Assembly: GCA_028023455.1 (NCBI GenBank) | Contig: JAQFVV010006208.1 | Location: forward strand, 11,738,984 to 11,802,983 | Source: Epiperipatus broadwayi | Lineage: Eukaryota > Onychophora > Udeonychophora > Euonychophora > Peripatidae | Direction of reading: 5' to 3' | DNA length: 64,000 bases | Position numbers and translations under genes: made by a program | Part shown: piece by piece, positions 1 through 11,834 of the stretch | Layout: each line of letters opens with the position of its first letter | Numbering within the stretch: position 1 is the first letter of the stretch | The notes under the pieces: model-generated | Told to the model about the DNA's origin: nothing | The model's database searches: none | What the model saw: only the letters and a program-made list of their open reading frames with translations

Positions 1-229
1 AGTAATATAGTCTTTTCTTTGTTTGTTTTTTAATCATTTAGACATGATATTCTATTGCCCTAGCTACTTAGAGAACTCAACATATATAAAACACTCACAT
101 ACAAAAAACTATTTACAAATGTTATATACGATTTTAATGCACAAATCAGCTTTTAATGCACAAATCAGCGCATAACAGCAGAGCTTCTTCAAATTAAATC
201 ACAATTTATTATAAACTTAATATAAATTA

Positions 230-495
230 TAATTTATAATAAATAATGCCCGAGCGCTTTCAAGAGAACTTAGCTCTCATAATCATGGGTAACAAAGAGT
301 AAGCGTAACAAGGTTGCTATGTGTAAATATATGCAGATATATGTAAATTAATTGAACTATATGCGTAAATCTAATTAACCCATTTCTTAGAAATTTTATA
401 ACATGCATCTTTCCTATTCATAGCCTTATCATCCATGGCAATAAAACATGCCTCCTTTACCTTTAATTTTGAATAACAGTACTATCACTCAGAAA
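230..495 (-). mobile_element. Penelope-like element, 3' end (GIY-YIG C-terminus plus tail)
   Basis: Read on the minus strand, about 373-460 stays open and gives VKEACFIAMDDKAMNRKD followed by ACYKISKKW. This resembles the extreme C-terminus of Penelope-like element proteins, after the GIY-YIG endonuclease. Two other places here (41.9 and 7.9 kb) encode the same ending. About 100 nt downstream lies a conserved non-coding block (245-285) with a GAGAGC/GUUCUC hairpin followed by GAAAGCGCU, also shared by all three copies. No reverse transcriptase is visible upstream, so this is a truncated remnant. The family call rests on motif memory, not a search. Confidence 0.55.
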
Positions 496-759
496 ATAAG
501 GCAACCATTGGCATTAATTATTGAAAAGAATGATTAAACTTTTACTGCAAAATTATGTCATTTTATCACCAATTCAGAATAGTTGCATGTAATTCGTAAA
601 TTGTCATAGTAAAATTAGATAATTATAAATTATTATTTTTATTTTGTTTAAAGTTTTATTTACAATAAAGTAGAACTGTTGAGCTAATAAATAATAAAGA
701 AAGCAAATTTAGCATCAAAATTATATATATTCACATTTATAAAATTACATTTTAATACA

Positions 760-1095
760 TTGTACAGGCTTAAACCTGCATTTATATATGTAATATATGC
801 AGAATTCGAATTCAGACTTTCACGCGACCCACAACTCTCAGTGCCATCTTATATTGCTGACCAATCTGATCACACACATGTTGAAACGATAAATAATCAC
901 CAATATTCGTATTTCGTGCTGAAATACGAATATTGGTGATTATTTATCTTTTCAATATGTGTGTGATCAGGTTGGTCAGCAATATAAGATGACAGGATCA
1001 ACTGATGAGTGCTAGTTTAGCACGAAATAAGAATATTGGTGGCTCAGCAATATAAGATGGCACTGAGAGTTGTGGGTCGTGTGAACGTCTGAGTT
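760..1095. mobile_element. Family B hammerhead repeat, fold-back copy
   Basis: Non-coding repeat with inverted arms. The left arm (about 775-920) is a minus-strand family B unit broken inside its hammerhead; it is fused to a plus-strand unit from about 921. The outer end carries the family's B-box-like block (at 810-826) next to a CTTTCACGCGACC stretch. The right part holds a nearly intact ribozyme at 997-1040. Copies elsewhere are at 5.3, 8.6, 10.9, 23.9, 27.2, 34.0, 51.3, 55.0 and 55.4 kb. Confidence 0.75.
997..1040 (+). ncRNA. Hammerhead ribozyme, type I (family B)
   Basis: Core CUGAUGA at 1002-1008, stem II GUGCU/AGCAC with loop AGUUU (1009-1023), then GAAA (1024-1027). Stem I pairs AUCAA (997-1001) with UUGGU (1036-1040), with one G-U wobble. 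Stem III is weak here (outer A-U and U-A pairs only). The cleavage triplet would be AUA, cutting between 1035 and 1036. The core is intact; activity is uncertain because stem III has decayed. Confidence 0.65.
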
Positions 1096-1096
1096 T

Positions 1097-1415
1097 AAAA
1101 TTACATTTTGTAAAATATATACATAATAATTAAAAAACGTAATTCACTTAAGACATTCATTAGTATCTATTGAAATATATTTTAACAAAAAAAAAATGAA
1201 TCCATGTGAAGAACTATGCTTTCAATATATAATTATCAAAGAAAAAAAGTCACATTTATAAACATTTTGTAAAATATATACAGATAGATAATAATTAAAA
1301 AACATAATTCACTTAAGATAGCCATTAGTATCTACTGAAATATATTTAAACAAAAAAATATTAATTTATAGGAAGAACTATGTATTGAATAGGTAATTAC
1401 CAAAAAGAAAAAAAT
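1097..1415. repeat. Tandem duplication, about 160-bp unit
   Basis: Two diverged direct copies (about 1102-1250 and 1262-1412) share the blocks TTTTGTAAAATATATACA and AATTCACTTAAGA and a run ending near AACTATG. AT-rich and non-coding. Pieces of the same sequence (ACTAAAAATAAATTAGA) recur near 1430, 2990, 3780 and 4185, so the first 4.2 kb contains an old dispersed repeat. Confidence 0.6.
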
Positions 1416-1519
1416 CGATCATATATTAAAATATACTAAAAATAAATTAGAAAAGATTATAATAGCCATATGAAGACAATATTATTTTAAACAATAACAA
1501 TTTCATATTTGAAAATAAT

Positions 1520-2185
1520 ATATATAATGGTACAAAATTGTAAAATGAAAACTAATTTAAATGTCAAAAGGAAGAAACAATCATCCAACTCTAGAAGAAT
1601 ACTGTAATAGCATTTACTAAGTGCAGGAGATAAAGACTAGCTACATCCTTCATGTTTCCAGAAGACAGCCATTAGACTATCTATCATGCCAGGAGTTTGA
1701 ACGGGGGACAAATAAAATATAAATTTTCAGGTTAAAAACAGCTAATAATCAAACAGTAAATGAGGGCATATCAACCTGCACTTAGCGGCTAAAATAAGAA
1801 AAAAAAATTGAAACCCTCATCAGAAAACAATCGTTATAAGAATACCTTTACCATTTGTCTTCTGAAAAAATAAGATCTTTATTCAGAAAAGAGCTACTTA
1901 AAGACTTTTACATTTACATTTTGTCTCTATCTATTATAGATCTAATTATAAGAAATTGCCCAATTGGATCAGTATAAAAATTTTCTGTTATAATATATCA
2001 TATGTATTGGATAATAATCATTATGTATACATTGATATCTTTTCAATATTGAGTGTGGATGGGAGGAAATATTATATATAGTACTACAAAATTACAAAGG
2101 GAAAATTACTTTAAATGTCAAAAGAAAGAAACAATCATTCAACTCTATGGAGTACTACAGTGCATTTACTAAGTGCTGGAGTTAC
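1520..2185. repeat. Pair of diverged direct repeats
   Basis: About 1520-1630 and 2075-2185 are direct copies: both contain AAATGTCAAAAG, GAAACAATCAT, CAACTCTA and GCATTTACTAAGTGC. The sequence between them (1640-2070) is AT-rich with no gene or known repeat that I recognise. Confidence 0.6.
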
Positions 2186-2244
2186 CAATAATATAATCTT
2201 TAATTTATTCTCTTCCTCTTTTCTTCTTAGTTTTGCTTTTTTTA

Positions 2245-2455
2245 TATAATATAATACCAACATTCCACTCTTCTTAAATTTTAAAGCAAAATATATTTAT
2301 TAATTCTTTACAGTTTTGATAGTTCCTAGCAGTCTTCATCAGATCTTATTATCTACTGATGAAGACTGCTTGGAATAGTCAAAACTGTAAAGAATTAATA
2401 AATATATATTGCTTTAAAGTGTAAGAAGAGTGGAATATTGGTATTATAAGTTGTC
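2245..2455. repeat. Family E palindrome with hammerhead-like core
   Basis: Inverted repeat of about 95-bp arms (about 2250-2345 and 2355-2450). Each arm contains ACAGTTTTGA...GCAGTCTTCATCAG or its complement. On the plus strand CTGATGA (2354-2360) is followed by an extra A, a GACUG-type stem and AAAA in place of GAAA. The second family E locus is at 59.46-60.46 kb. No stem I or cleavage site could be paired. Confidence 0.6.
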
Positions 2456-2459
2456 AATA

Positions 2460-3880
2460 ATAAGTTATTAGCTTACATTTAAGAGTTTATTTCTAAAGTA
2501 TAATTTAGTGGGTTTTTTTTACATGGTTTGGACAGAATTTGATTGTGATGAGTTAAATAGCAAAAAGCTTTAATCTGACAATAAAAGTTCAAGAGAATTT
2601 AAATAATATTCATGATAAACACTATTTTTTTTAAAAGGATATAGACTCTTATCTTACACATTAAGCAAGGTACTATCTACCAAAAGAAACAAACTGATTT
2701 GAAAATGCAAACATTTATTATACCAATCCTTTGGGTCTCATAATTAGAATAAGATGAACATTTGAAGCAATGTATCTTTTATCATCATCATCATCATCAA
2801 CTATTATCAATCCACTGCAGTATGATGGATGAAATAAGAAAGTGTGTAGGGGTGATGTGGAGAAGAGAAGCTAAAGATCGGAGAAGATGGATTGAATGTA
2901 TCTTTTATAAAAGTGAAAATTTATACTAAAAAAAAAACTTTATTCATTATGTGATTCCAAAAAATTCTAATCACATAATATAATGCATCAAACTAAATTA
3001 GAAAATGTACATGAGCTAAAATACAATTTACTTATCTAATTTTTTTAATGTCTTTATGATTACAATAAAATTGCAAAGTGATTTAAAATAATATGGTTTC
3101 CTTAAAAGATAAAACTATTTTATTTATGCTAAGAGTAAAAAATAGAAGGTTTATTCATTATATAAATTTCTAAAAACTTTGATCATATGATAATTGCTTG
3201 GGATCCCAGCGATACTTTTAACAATATCAGCCAGGTAGCATCAATAAGTTATATTAAATAAAATTCCATGTGAACTAACTTAACAAACAAGTTTATTCAC
3301 TAGCCAAAAGAAAAGACATATAAATAAAAGAATGAATAGTTCTTAGAAATTACTTTGTAATGTCTAGAGTCAATAATAAACTTCTGGTTGGCTGATTTTC
3401 TTCTCAAAATATACCATAAATTTAACTAGTCCTTGTTTATTTGTGTAACCATTAATCGGGTTTCTTCTTTACACATAATGTGCACAACTGCTACATATGA
3501 TGATTTTACATTTTGTGCTGTCACTCACTATAGCCAAACCTGCACACACATTGCAAATCTTTGCAAGGATTTTTACTTTAATCTGATTGTGCATAAATCT
3601 ATTCTCATTAGCATATATTAATATTAATGGCATTCAAATGTGTATGTGATGCGCGTAAATTTTCTAGAACGTTAAATAATAATTAGGGAAATTTATCCAT
3701 GCACTGCCTATATTATGATACACTTTACTAGTAAACTTTATTTACAATATCATTATATAACACATGACAGATAGTGTACTAAAAATAAATTAGAGAATGT
3801 GCCATTAAACTATCTAAAATACATTTTTTTACTTGCGTTATTTTTATTTAACATGCTCATAATTACAGACTCTACCCAGA
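2460..3880. other. AT-rich region, no gene recognised
   Basis: Apart from the RTE scrap at 2780-2900 and diverged copies of the 1.1-kb repeat sequence near 2990 and 3780, I see no coding frame, RNA gene or known element. The open frame at 3433-3621 has no domain and ordinary AT-rich composition. Confidence 0.5.
2780..2905. mobile_element. RTE-like LINE 3'-end scraps, head to head
   Basis: A (TCA)n run followed by a minus-strand end (about 2800-2820, TATCAATCCACTGCAG) abuts a plus-strand piece (2825-2898) encoding WMDEIRK-like sequence and AKDRRRWIE. Both match the C-terminus and TGATGA-repeat tail of the RTE-like LINE seen complete at 61.1 kb. Confidence 0.6.
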
Positions 3881-4090
3881 CATCTCACTGAGAAGTGCCA
3901 AGGCATGAAACCATGGTCAGGGGTTTGTGGAGGAGTTCCTGACAGATATTTTAAATGCTTTCTCTGGCTAAGCATTTAACACAAAGCTTGTTGAGGAATT
4001 GGCAATCCTCATTGTTTATAATTTACAAGCTTAAGAGAATAGGGTCATGTGATCTATGACTCTTATTTTGACTATTTATAGACTTTCTTT
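3880..4090 (+). mobile_element. Family C hammerhead repeat, decayed
   Basis: Single-orientation family C copy. The ribozyme region (3881-3925) keeps a stem II (GUGCC/GGCAU), GAAA, the ACCAUGGU stem III and GUC triplet, but the core reads CUGAGAA instead of CUGANGA, so it should be inactive. The downstream body (3930-4085) matches the copies at 22.4 and 45.0 kb, ending in the TCATGTGATCTATGACTC block. Confidence 0.7.
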
Positions 4091-4444
4091 GTTTAATAAA
4101 ATTATAGTCTATAGTAAAAAAAAAATTTTAAAGTTTTATTCTGTATGCAATTACAAAATAAAAAGTTGATCACATATTAAAATGCAATAAAAATAAATTA
4201 GAAAACATATATTATGATAGCTAAATGAAATCAACATCATTTCTAACAATATGGCTACCAGATTTGACAAAATGTATCATTGAAATGTTTGTCAATGGGA
4301 GATTATATGATATTCAAGCATCAGAAATAACAAATTGAACTTTGAACTTAAGAGCCTCTAGGTCTCAAATCTATTATTTTACCACTGCATTAGAACACAC
4401 ACAGAATGAGCTTACACCCTAGATTTACACGCAGTTTAATGTTA

Positions 4445-5258
4445 TTGGTTAATCATCATCAGTGTCAACCATTATCAATCTATTGCAGGATGAAAGTCTC
4501 CAAGTTTAATCCATCTCTGATCTCTAGCCTTTCTTTTCGACATCATCCCTGCACAATTTCTTATTTCATCTATCCATCTCACATGTAGTCTCTTTCTGGA
4601 TCTTTTACAATCTCTTGGAATCCAGTTTAAGATTTTAACTATCATCATCTCTTTTAGCAATATGTCCAGCCCAACTCCACTCTTTCAATTCTTTCAACAA
4701 TGTCAGTAACACCTGTTTGTTCTCTTATGCATATATTTCATTTTCAATCTCTTCCCCTAACATGCATCTTTCCATACTTCATTGACTGGTCTGAAGTCTG
4801 TATTGTATTGTTGTTCTGATGAGTGTTTGAGTTTCAGATCTATAAGTAAGAACTGGTAACATATTTATGAAAAACCTTCCTTTTCAAACACATAGGCATA
4901 TTTCCTTTCAATATTAAGTTATTTCTACCAAAAGCACTCAAACCATGTTTAATTCTATAATTAATTTCATCCATTATATTTCCATCTGTAGTAATAATCT
5001 AACCAAGGTATTTGTAATTCTTAACTTCTTCTAACTCATCATCATCAAACTTTATTTTTCATCTTTTGAGAAAATCCATTGAACATTACTTTAGTCTTTT
5101 TAACGTTTACTTTTACTTTCTTACTTTCATCCAATAACTCTTGCAACATCTCCTAAAGCTCTGAAGAATTATTTGCAGAAATCATCTGCAAAATCTAAAT
5201 AACTTAAGTAATCTCCATTTATTTTTATTCCTTTAACTTCCCATTAAATGTTTATTAA
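4445..5258 (-). mobile_element. RTE-like LINE, 3' part of reverse transcriptase (pseudogene)
   Basis: Minus-strand remnant of a non-LTR retrotransposon. Starting from the tail (an ATCATCATC run, 4451-4459) it encodes, with frameshifts, the C-terminus with CKRSRKRLHVRWIDEIR, then the region equivalent to KLGWSAFG and LKGN, and further upstream YLSYLDFADD (about 5178-5212), the reverse transcriptase catalytic motif (FADD variant of YADD). The 5' two thirds, including the endonuclease, are missing. Several stops and indels make it dead. RTE clade is my best judgement, based on the GHI-R C-terminus and trinucleotide tail. Confidence 0.8.
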
Positions 5259-5274
5259 TTAATTTTCAATGTCT

Positions 5275-5800
5275 GTTAAATATAGGGAATTTGAACTCAA
5301 ACTTTCAAGTACCTTTCAATTATCCACACAATCTCATAGCACTGATACAATGACCACACACATGCAGAAAAAACGAATAATCACCAATAGACATATTTCA
5401 TGTTAAACCAGCACTTATCATTTGGTCCAGATTATCATCTCCTACGCACATATATAATCAATGTTCAGTTTATATTACAATAGCAAATCTTCATACTTTA
5501 ATAAACAGACTTAAATCTACTCCAACTTCCAACTCTTCAGCCATACCCCTGAAAATCTGATGATGAAAAGCCAAAATCCCATGCTGATGCCAATATTTAT
5601 GTCACACCCATAATGCCTGCAAGTCACACTGACCCCTCATGTGTAGGACCTTATCCATTTAAATACATAGAAGAGGGATGTTCAGTATGCAAGCTTAATG
5701 TTTAAATATTTAAAAGAGGCATTCTTCATATAACTGGAGCTTAATTGTAAATATAGGGGATTTGAACCCAAGTACGATATTCAAATTTTATAGTATATTT
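5275..5800 (-). mobile_element. Family B hammerhead repeat, long decayed copy
   Basis: Begins with the B-box-like terminus (GGGAATTTGAACTCA, 5284-5298) and continues through the ribozyme region (5385-5435) into the extended body ending in the GAAAATCTGATGATG block (5550-5565). The minus-strand core reads AUGAUAA instead of CUGAUGA, so the ribozyme is dead. It directly follows the RTE-like remnant. Confidence 0.7.
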
Positions 5801-7145
5801 TGAATCAATGGTAATCAATTCAATCTTATGCTACAGAGAAACATAATAACTTTTTATAATTAATTAACAAGTAGTGGTCGAAAACAGACTGAAGATCTAA
5901 ATGCTAATAATTAATTTATTTGAAGTTAATGATAGACAATAGATAAATTTATTCACAACTATTAATTTAAAAGTTTGTTGATCGAATATTAACAGATCAG
6001 TGTATCATCGGTTTATCGTGGATTTCAATTTTGACCATTTAAGAGATTAGATCTTTTTTTGGTTACCAAAAAAGCAGAATCAATGTGAAATACAATAATG
6101 TAAACTTTTTGATCCTCATAAGTGTTTGTCAAGCTATGACAAATTTTATAATGAACAAATGAAATGATGCTGATAACTCAGGGATTCAAAAACTGGTTGA
6201 CTATATCTCCTGATGAGCTCAATGTCTCAGAATCACTGAGTGATTAGTGCTTGCCTCATCTTGCAATTAGTTCGTAATAAACTTTGTCACAGCATAACAA
6301 ACGTTTATGAGGATCAAATATTTCACTATGATTGTGCTTGTTTTAGATAACCAGATTGCATAATTGGTCAAAATTCAAATCCACAATGAACTGACAATGC
6401 ATTGATCTGTTAACATTCAATTAACAAACTTCTAAATTGAGTGTTTTAATAAATTTATTGATTGTCTATCGTTGATTTCAAATATATTAATTTTAACATT
6501 TAGCCCTCTACTCTAATAATTTGTTCTCCAAAATTGATTGTAAATTAAGTATAAAAAGTTATTATGTTTCTCTATGTAAATAATATTTTAATTTGTGAAG
6601 CACCGATAGTTGAAAATTGAAATAAATCGAGATACTGCAAAATCTCTAGCGCTCGTTCCAATACTTAACTGACAGCCAACCAGATGTCAAGAATAACTGT
6701 CTAAATGACATCCAAACCTAAACACACAACAAAGATTTTACGAGAAAAGGGCAGATTCTAAAAACTACTTCATAGAAAATCATAGGATTTCGCATTGAAT
6801 GTTTATGATTTAGACTCAGTGAGTTAATTGTGAAGATATTTAAAGCTTCTAGCTTTCAAGCCTAAATGCTTATGACTGGCTTAGATATATAAAAAGAAAA
6901 GTAGAGAGAAGGATGTGGCCACCCTTTTCTCATAAAATCTTTGTTGTGTGTTTAGGTTTGGATGTCATTTAGACAGTTATTCTTGACATCTGATTGGCTG
7001 TCAGTTAAGTATTGGAATGAGCGCTAGAGATTTGGCAGTATCTCAATTTATTTCATGTTTCTCTATGGTAAAAAATTGAATTGTTTCCAATGATTCAAAA
7101 TATACTATAAAATTTGAATGTCTTACTTTAGTTTAATACAGATAT
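5775..7145. repeat. Nested long palindromes
   Basis: The outer arms (about 5780-5830 and 7070-7135) contain AGTATATTTTGAATC and its complement. Inside are two further palindromes: 5836-6575, with ends AGAGAAACATAATAAC / GTTATTATGTTTCTCT, and 6600-7060, with arms carrying AATACTTAACTGACAGCCAA and TTGGCTGTCAGTTAAGTATT (about 140 bp each). No coding capacity. This looks like one palindromic element inserted beside another, inside an older one. Confidence 0.7.
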
Positions 7146-7373
7146 TGAAAATTAATTAATAAACATTTAACTGAGCATATTAACCAAAATACTAAATTGC
7201 ATGTAAATACAGTGTTTATGCTGCTTCTGTATTTTAATGTAGTGATCAAATGACAGATTTGACAATATGTTAATTCTGATAAGAACAAAGAAAATTAAGT
7301 GCAGAAACAGAAAAAAAAAAGCTATATGGTTTTATTACTTGGGATTTCATAAGCAGTTTGAATGCCAAATTTA

Positions 7374-7449
7374 CAAGTGCCGGAATCGATCCTGAGGCAT
7401 CTCAATTCCAATTCAGACATCTACCAACTGCGCTAAACCATGCAGAACT
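7374..7449 (-). tRNA. tRNA-like sequence (probable pseudo-tRNA or SINE head)
   Basis: On the minus strand there is an A-box-like TAGCGCAGTTGG (7426-7437) and a B-box-like GGATCGATTCC (7382-7392) at roughly tRNA spacing. The T stem has a mismatch and I could not close a convincing acceptor stem. More likely a tRNA-derived repeat than a working tRNA gene. Confidence 0.35.
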
Positions 7450-7739
7450 TCAGTAACATTGTGTGATTGAATCAAAATTATTGGAATGAGAAGGTGAATA
7501 CTTTATTTACACACGAATAACCAATACTTGAAAGAGTCTCGATATTGGATAAGACAAAAAAAAATTTTCAGGTAAGCGTCAAAAAAAGAAATGACCATCA
7601 ATCCAGGATGTAGAAATTAGGAAAATAGAGATGCTCAATCATCTCTTTTTATAAATAACAATGATAGAACACAGGATTCTAAAATCATTAACAATAATTT
7701 AATAATCTACAAAGCACATACGCTGTGCAAGTTGCAGAA

Positions 7740-7990
7740 GCTATACGCCTGAAAAATATTAATCACTCAGTTAAGGCTGAGCGCTTTCGAGGTTCCATGC
7801 CTCATAATCACAGCCATATAGAAAACTGCGATATTGTTTGTATTAGACTTAAGTACATGCAAATTAAATACAAATGAGTGAGGTTGTCCATTTTTTAGAA
7901 ATATCAAAGCAAAATTATTAATTGCTTTATTCCAGTTTTTGTTAGCAGGACTGTTGGTAATCAATAAATCTGCTTTATAGATGATTTCTT
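7740..7990 (-). mobile_element. Penelope-like element, 3' end
   Basis: On the minus strand, around 7880-7905, one frame reads CFDISKKW, identical to the Penelope-like C-terminus at 41.9 kb. It is followed by the same non-coding block (7775-7812), with a GAGG/CCUC hairpin, GAAAGCGCU and a GGCU/AGCC closing pair. Stops interrupt the frame upstream, so it is a remnant. Confidence 0.5.
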
Positions 7991-8039
7991 GAAAACATAT
8001 AGCCTATTTCAATAATAATAAAAAAAAAACCTCTTTAGC

Positions 8040-8575
8040 CTCTCCCCACAGAGAAGAGTGAATTAGAAAAACAATATTTATAAGGTTAGTCGGCTGTCAG
8101 ATAATAGTTTTGTGATTTTTCTTCATTGTTTTTTTCTTTTATATAGAAACAGCTTGATATCCATTTACCATTTGACCTAGCTGAGATTTTTTTCCAGTCT
8201 TCTAATAAAAACATTAAAGCTTGTTTGAAAATTTTCAACAGTCTAAAAAATGTCATAATTCCACTTGGGTTCAAATATTAATTATAGGAGTAACAGGTGA
8301 ATGCAATTAGTCATATATTTGTGACTGTGCGTCTTTAACATGTTAATTTAAAGCAATACTTAATACACAAGCAATAATATATATTTCAGTTTTAATAAAT
8401 TTTGACATTTAAAGCAACACTACTAAATCATCACTGAGATGCATATAAATAACTTTCTTAATATGGAATATAATTTTTAAAAAGTTCAAAATTTGAGTAC
8501 AAATTCTAAAACCTATCAAAATATGATTTTTAAATAAGAAGGTTTTTATTGATCATTTTTCATAAATTGTGATTA
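8040..8575. other. AT-rich region, no gene recognised
   Basis: Short open frames on the minus strand lack any recognisable domain. No repeat boundary is seen. Confidence 0.45.
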
Positions 8576-8579
8576 AAAC

Positions 8580-8740
8580 ACTGTACAGACTTACCCCTGC
8601 ATTTATATATGTAATATATGTGGGATTCAAACTTTCACATGACCCACAACTCTCAGTGCCATCTTATATTGCTGCCCCACCTGATCACACACACATTGAA
8701 AAGATAAATAATCACCAATATCGTATTTCGTGCTAAATCA
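8580..8740 (-). mobile_element. Family B hammerhead repeat, truncated
   Basis: Carries the TGTACAGACTTA...CCTGCATTTATATATG start, the B-box-like block and GATAAATAATCACCAATATCG, and then breaks off inside ribozyme stem II (about 8738). No complete ribozyme. Confidence 0.7.
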
Positions 8741-8744
8741 GTGA

Positions 8745-9340
8745 TTGTATATGAACTGCCTAAATCAATGCCTATTTTATTTGACACTAATAAAAGCAAT
8801 AATTTGGAATAAGCCACAAAGTCACCAAATATTATTTTTTTATTAAAGCATACGTTCTTCAAATAATCAATGTATGTATAGGATAAATATAATAATGGGT
8901 TCAGTCTCGTAAAAATATTAATCTCCTCTGCCAATAATAATGGACGTATAAGATCATAATTTCTTTTTACAGTTAGCATATCAAACATTTATTTAATTAA
9001 AATAATTTGGTAATTTAACTCTTTGGTTAAAATAATGAGATAGCTACTGACCAACCACCAGATAGCTGGGTTTGCTACGATCTTACTAACTAAAAAAAAA
9101 AGTTTATTTGAGATAAAATTACGGTTTAGCAGGATAAATTTAAATTCCAGACTATGAAATACCAGATGAATGAACAATGCTATGACATGAAGCCCCTTTA
9201 TAAGTACTTCACTACTACTCTATGAGAGACTATTAAAAAACCTTGATCACTATGGCAGCCTATTATTATTATTGTATGATAATTTCGATTATGAATTGGC
9301 CAAACATATTTAAGGGCTGCTATTAATAATTTCCAGGGAA
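8745..9340. other. AT-rich region, no gene recognised
   Basis: Two minus-strand open frames (8653-8988 and 8989-9177) show only hydrophobic, low-information sequence. The first partly overlaps the family B repeat, so it is unlikely to be a real gene. Confidence 0.4.
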
Positions 9341-9344
9341 TTCT

Positions 9345-9725
9345 ATAATGCTTGATTATAATTTGGTAAATGCTAGAAAGATGATTAGGAAGTTAGATCT
9401 GCCTAAAATAAAAAGATCAGTTAAGAAATATTTAAATTTGTTAGATAAAAAGAAATGTCTACATATTATTAAAAGATGGAAGTGGAGTTGGGCTGGACAT
9501 ATTGCTAGAAGAGATGATAATAGATGGACAATTGAAATTTTAAACAGGATTCCAAGAGATTGTAAAAGACCCAGAAAGAGGCCACATGTGAGATGGATGG
9601 ATGGAATAAGAAAGCATGCAGGGGTGATGTGAAGAAAAGCTAAAGATAGGAAAAGATGGATTGAACTTGGGAGAGACCTTCATCCTGCAGTGGACTGATA
9701 ATGGTTGATGATGGTGATGATGACT
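9345..9725 (+). mobile_element. RTE-like LINE 3' end
   Basis: An open frame (9348-9632) encodes IKRWKWSWAGHIARRDDNRW, then TIEILNRIPRDCKRPRKRPH and VRWMDGIRK. This is the conserved C-terminus of RTE-like endonuclease/reverse transcriptases. A frame break near 9630 separates it from KDRKRWIELG-type sequence and a PSSCSGLIMVDDGDDD-like reading of the TGATGATGGTGATGATGA tail (ending about 9722). 5'-truncated, and the first 120 nt have no clear match. Confidence 0.8.
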
Positions 9726-10920
9726 ATAAAACTAATCAATCAATTCATATAATGTGGGAAATAATCTAAAGGATATAACAATAAAAAAAGACATTATCAT
9801 CATGACCAAAAATATTGGATGCAGATTTCACCAACTTTTCAGTTTTGTCAGTCTCCTTCAAAAAAGCTGAAGATTAGTTTTTAATGTCATCTATTTTTAT
9901 TATATGAAATCTTTATTTCTATGTGCCTTGTATAAAACCATAAATAATATTTACTAAGGCTGTAACCTCAAGAATGTGCACGTAAAAATGCGATAGTAGG
10001 GACCTCTACAGGTCTTAACCACAAACTTACGTTTTGGAAGAAAAGACGGGAACCCTTCTTTACTTCAACCTACTTTATATATAAATAGAGGAAGTTGATG
10101 AGAGCGTTAAGCTATTCAATACACTGATTAAGTCCATATTTCTTATTACACATCAATACTCACGAAAGCTTTCGATTTACAATGAGTCAATGGAAAAGTG
10201 GGATCATTAATAAAAGCAATAATTGAAATTAAAATGTTATAAATAAAGTGGATATATTGAAAAGATGGGAAAAATATATAAATAACTTGTATTTATAAAA
10301 ATAAAAAAAAATAGATGTATTAAGTAAAAAAAAGTTATGCAGATAATAAATAAGAGTACCAAACTCCATACAGTGGTAGTGATCATGTGATGTTTAGATA
10401 ATAAATAATAAAGTTAGATAATAGTGAAGTAGTAAGTTGTAAAATGTATAAATAAAAAGATAAGATAATACACTAAAAATTGATTTCATTATAATTTAAT
10501 TATTATGAAAAATATACGATGAAAGGTAGAATTAGTTAGTGCCATATAATGTCCAAGAGATTTTTTTTATCAATAAATTGAAACAACTTAATGCTTCAAA
10601 AAATTAATTATAGTTCGTGCTTCTGATCGATTTGACATCCTGTTGTCCAATGAGCAGTTTCATTTATTTAGAATAACATGTAAGAAATAATCGTATATAT
10701 AGATAACATATAATAAAATCTTGAGTAGCTGTACTTTTAAAGATCACATGCTTAATGAATAATATTTCTGAAATGTAATTTTCACTACGGAAACATTATT
10801 CATTAAGTGGATAATCTCTAGTCTAATGAATGACTAATTAAATCTCTTAATATATTTCCATATAAGTTTCACACATCAATTAAACTGTAGTAATTGGCTA
10901 TTTATATATACTGAACAATA
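9726..10920. other. AT-rich region, no gene recognised
   Basis: A small higher-GC patch (about 9960-10060) and a GTGATCATGTGATGTTTAG block (10380-10398), resembling the terminus of family A repeats, are the only landmarks. No coding signal. Confidence 0.4.
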
Positions 10921-10924
10921 ATAA

Positions 10925-11060
10925 AGATAAGAGAGTGGTCTGGTCCTACTGATGAGGGTTGGTTCAGCATGAAATGTGCATTGTGGGGATCATTTTTTTT
11001 TCACATGTCTTTGGTCATAGGTTTATGGTTATATCTCTACCCAAAATGTAGTGAAAATTA
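10925..11060 (+). mobile_element. Family B hammerhead repeat, decayed fragment
   Basis: CTGATGA (10949-10955), GGUUGGUUCAGC and GAAA are recognisable, but stem II and stem I no longer pair. A poly(T)-like stretch and CACATGTC follow. Confidence 0.5.
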
Positions 11061-11394
11061 CATTTTAGAAACATTATTCGTTAAGTGAATGGTTAATTAA
11101 AATTTTTAATCACATGTATTTTTATTTAATTTTCTTATAGACTGATTTATGGGTACAATCAATTCTTAGTGATTCTATTATCAGTGACTTGCTTTAAAAG
11201 AAAATTTGTGATATTTTCAGCTTAAAAGAATAATAAATTGGATTTAGAGCTTCATTATTAATATAGAGATTTAAGGACAAAAGCTCAACAATTGGCATGA
11301 AAGTTTTAAAATTAGTTGTGGATTGAAACTGCAAAGGAGATAGATATGATCATGGTCATTTTAGATATTTTTTAACACACTGAAAATAGTATAC

Positions 11395-11785
11395 ACAGAT
11401 GCAAAACCCTCCATACAGTAGCACCACTCAGTGCAAGACAGAATAATCAATGGATGCAAGGTTTGTTCTATAAAATCCCTATCTAGTGCCTGCTCATTTA
11501 ATATCCCCAAACTAGTTTCTAGCTCGAGGCCTTCAACAGTGAGTTTTGTATCTGAGAGCACTTCACCTAGATCTTGGGATCTAATTCAATCCTCCAGCAG
11601 CCACCTTTTACCTTATTATCTAACTATATAGCTTTGAGTCCAAAATGCCGACCTCATAATGATTTCAAGCTAACTCATTAGATTACTCTGGCTTGCACTG
11701 AGTGGCACTACTGTATGAGGAGTTTTTCCTCTGTTTAAATTTTGTGTAAGCATAAAGGATGGTGATCATGTGATGTTTGGTTGTT
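11395..11785. mobile_element. Family A hammerhead repeat, decayed palindrome
   Basis: Minus-strand family A body with both outer arms (CCATACAGTAGC near 11411, and CACTACTGTATGAGGAG near 11706). The ribozyme region (11510-11555) has core CUGUUGA and altered stem II, so it is dead. It ends in the conserved GGTGATCATGTGATG terminus. Confidence 0.75.
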
Positions 11786-11834
11786 TAATAGAAATAGTAT
11801 ATCCAGCTGGAAAATGTTATAATACTCCTGTTAT

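Noticed and set aside
7374-7449. Functional tRNA gene
   Set aside because: A and B boxes are recognisable but the T stem has a mismatch and no acceptor stem closes.
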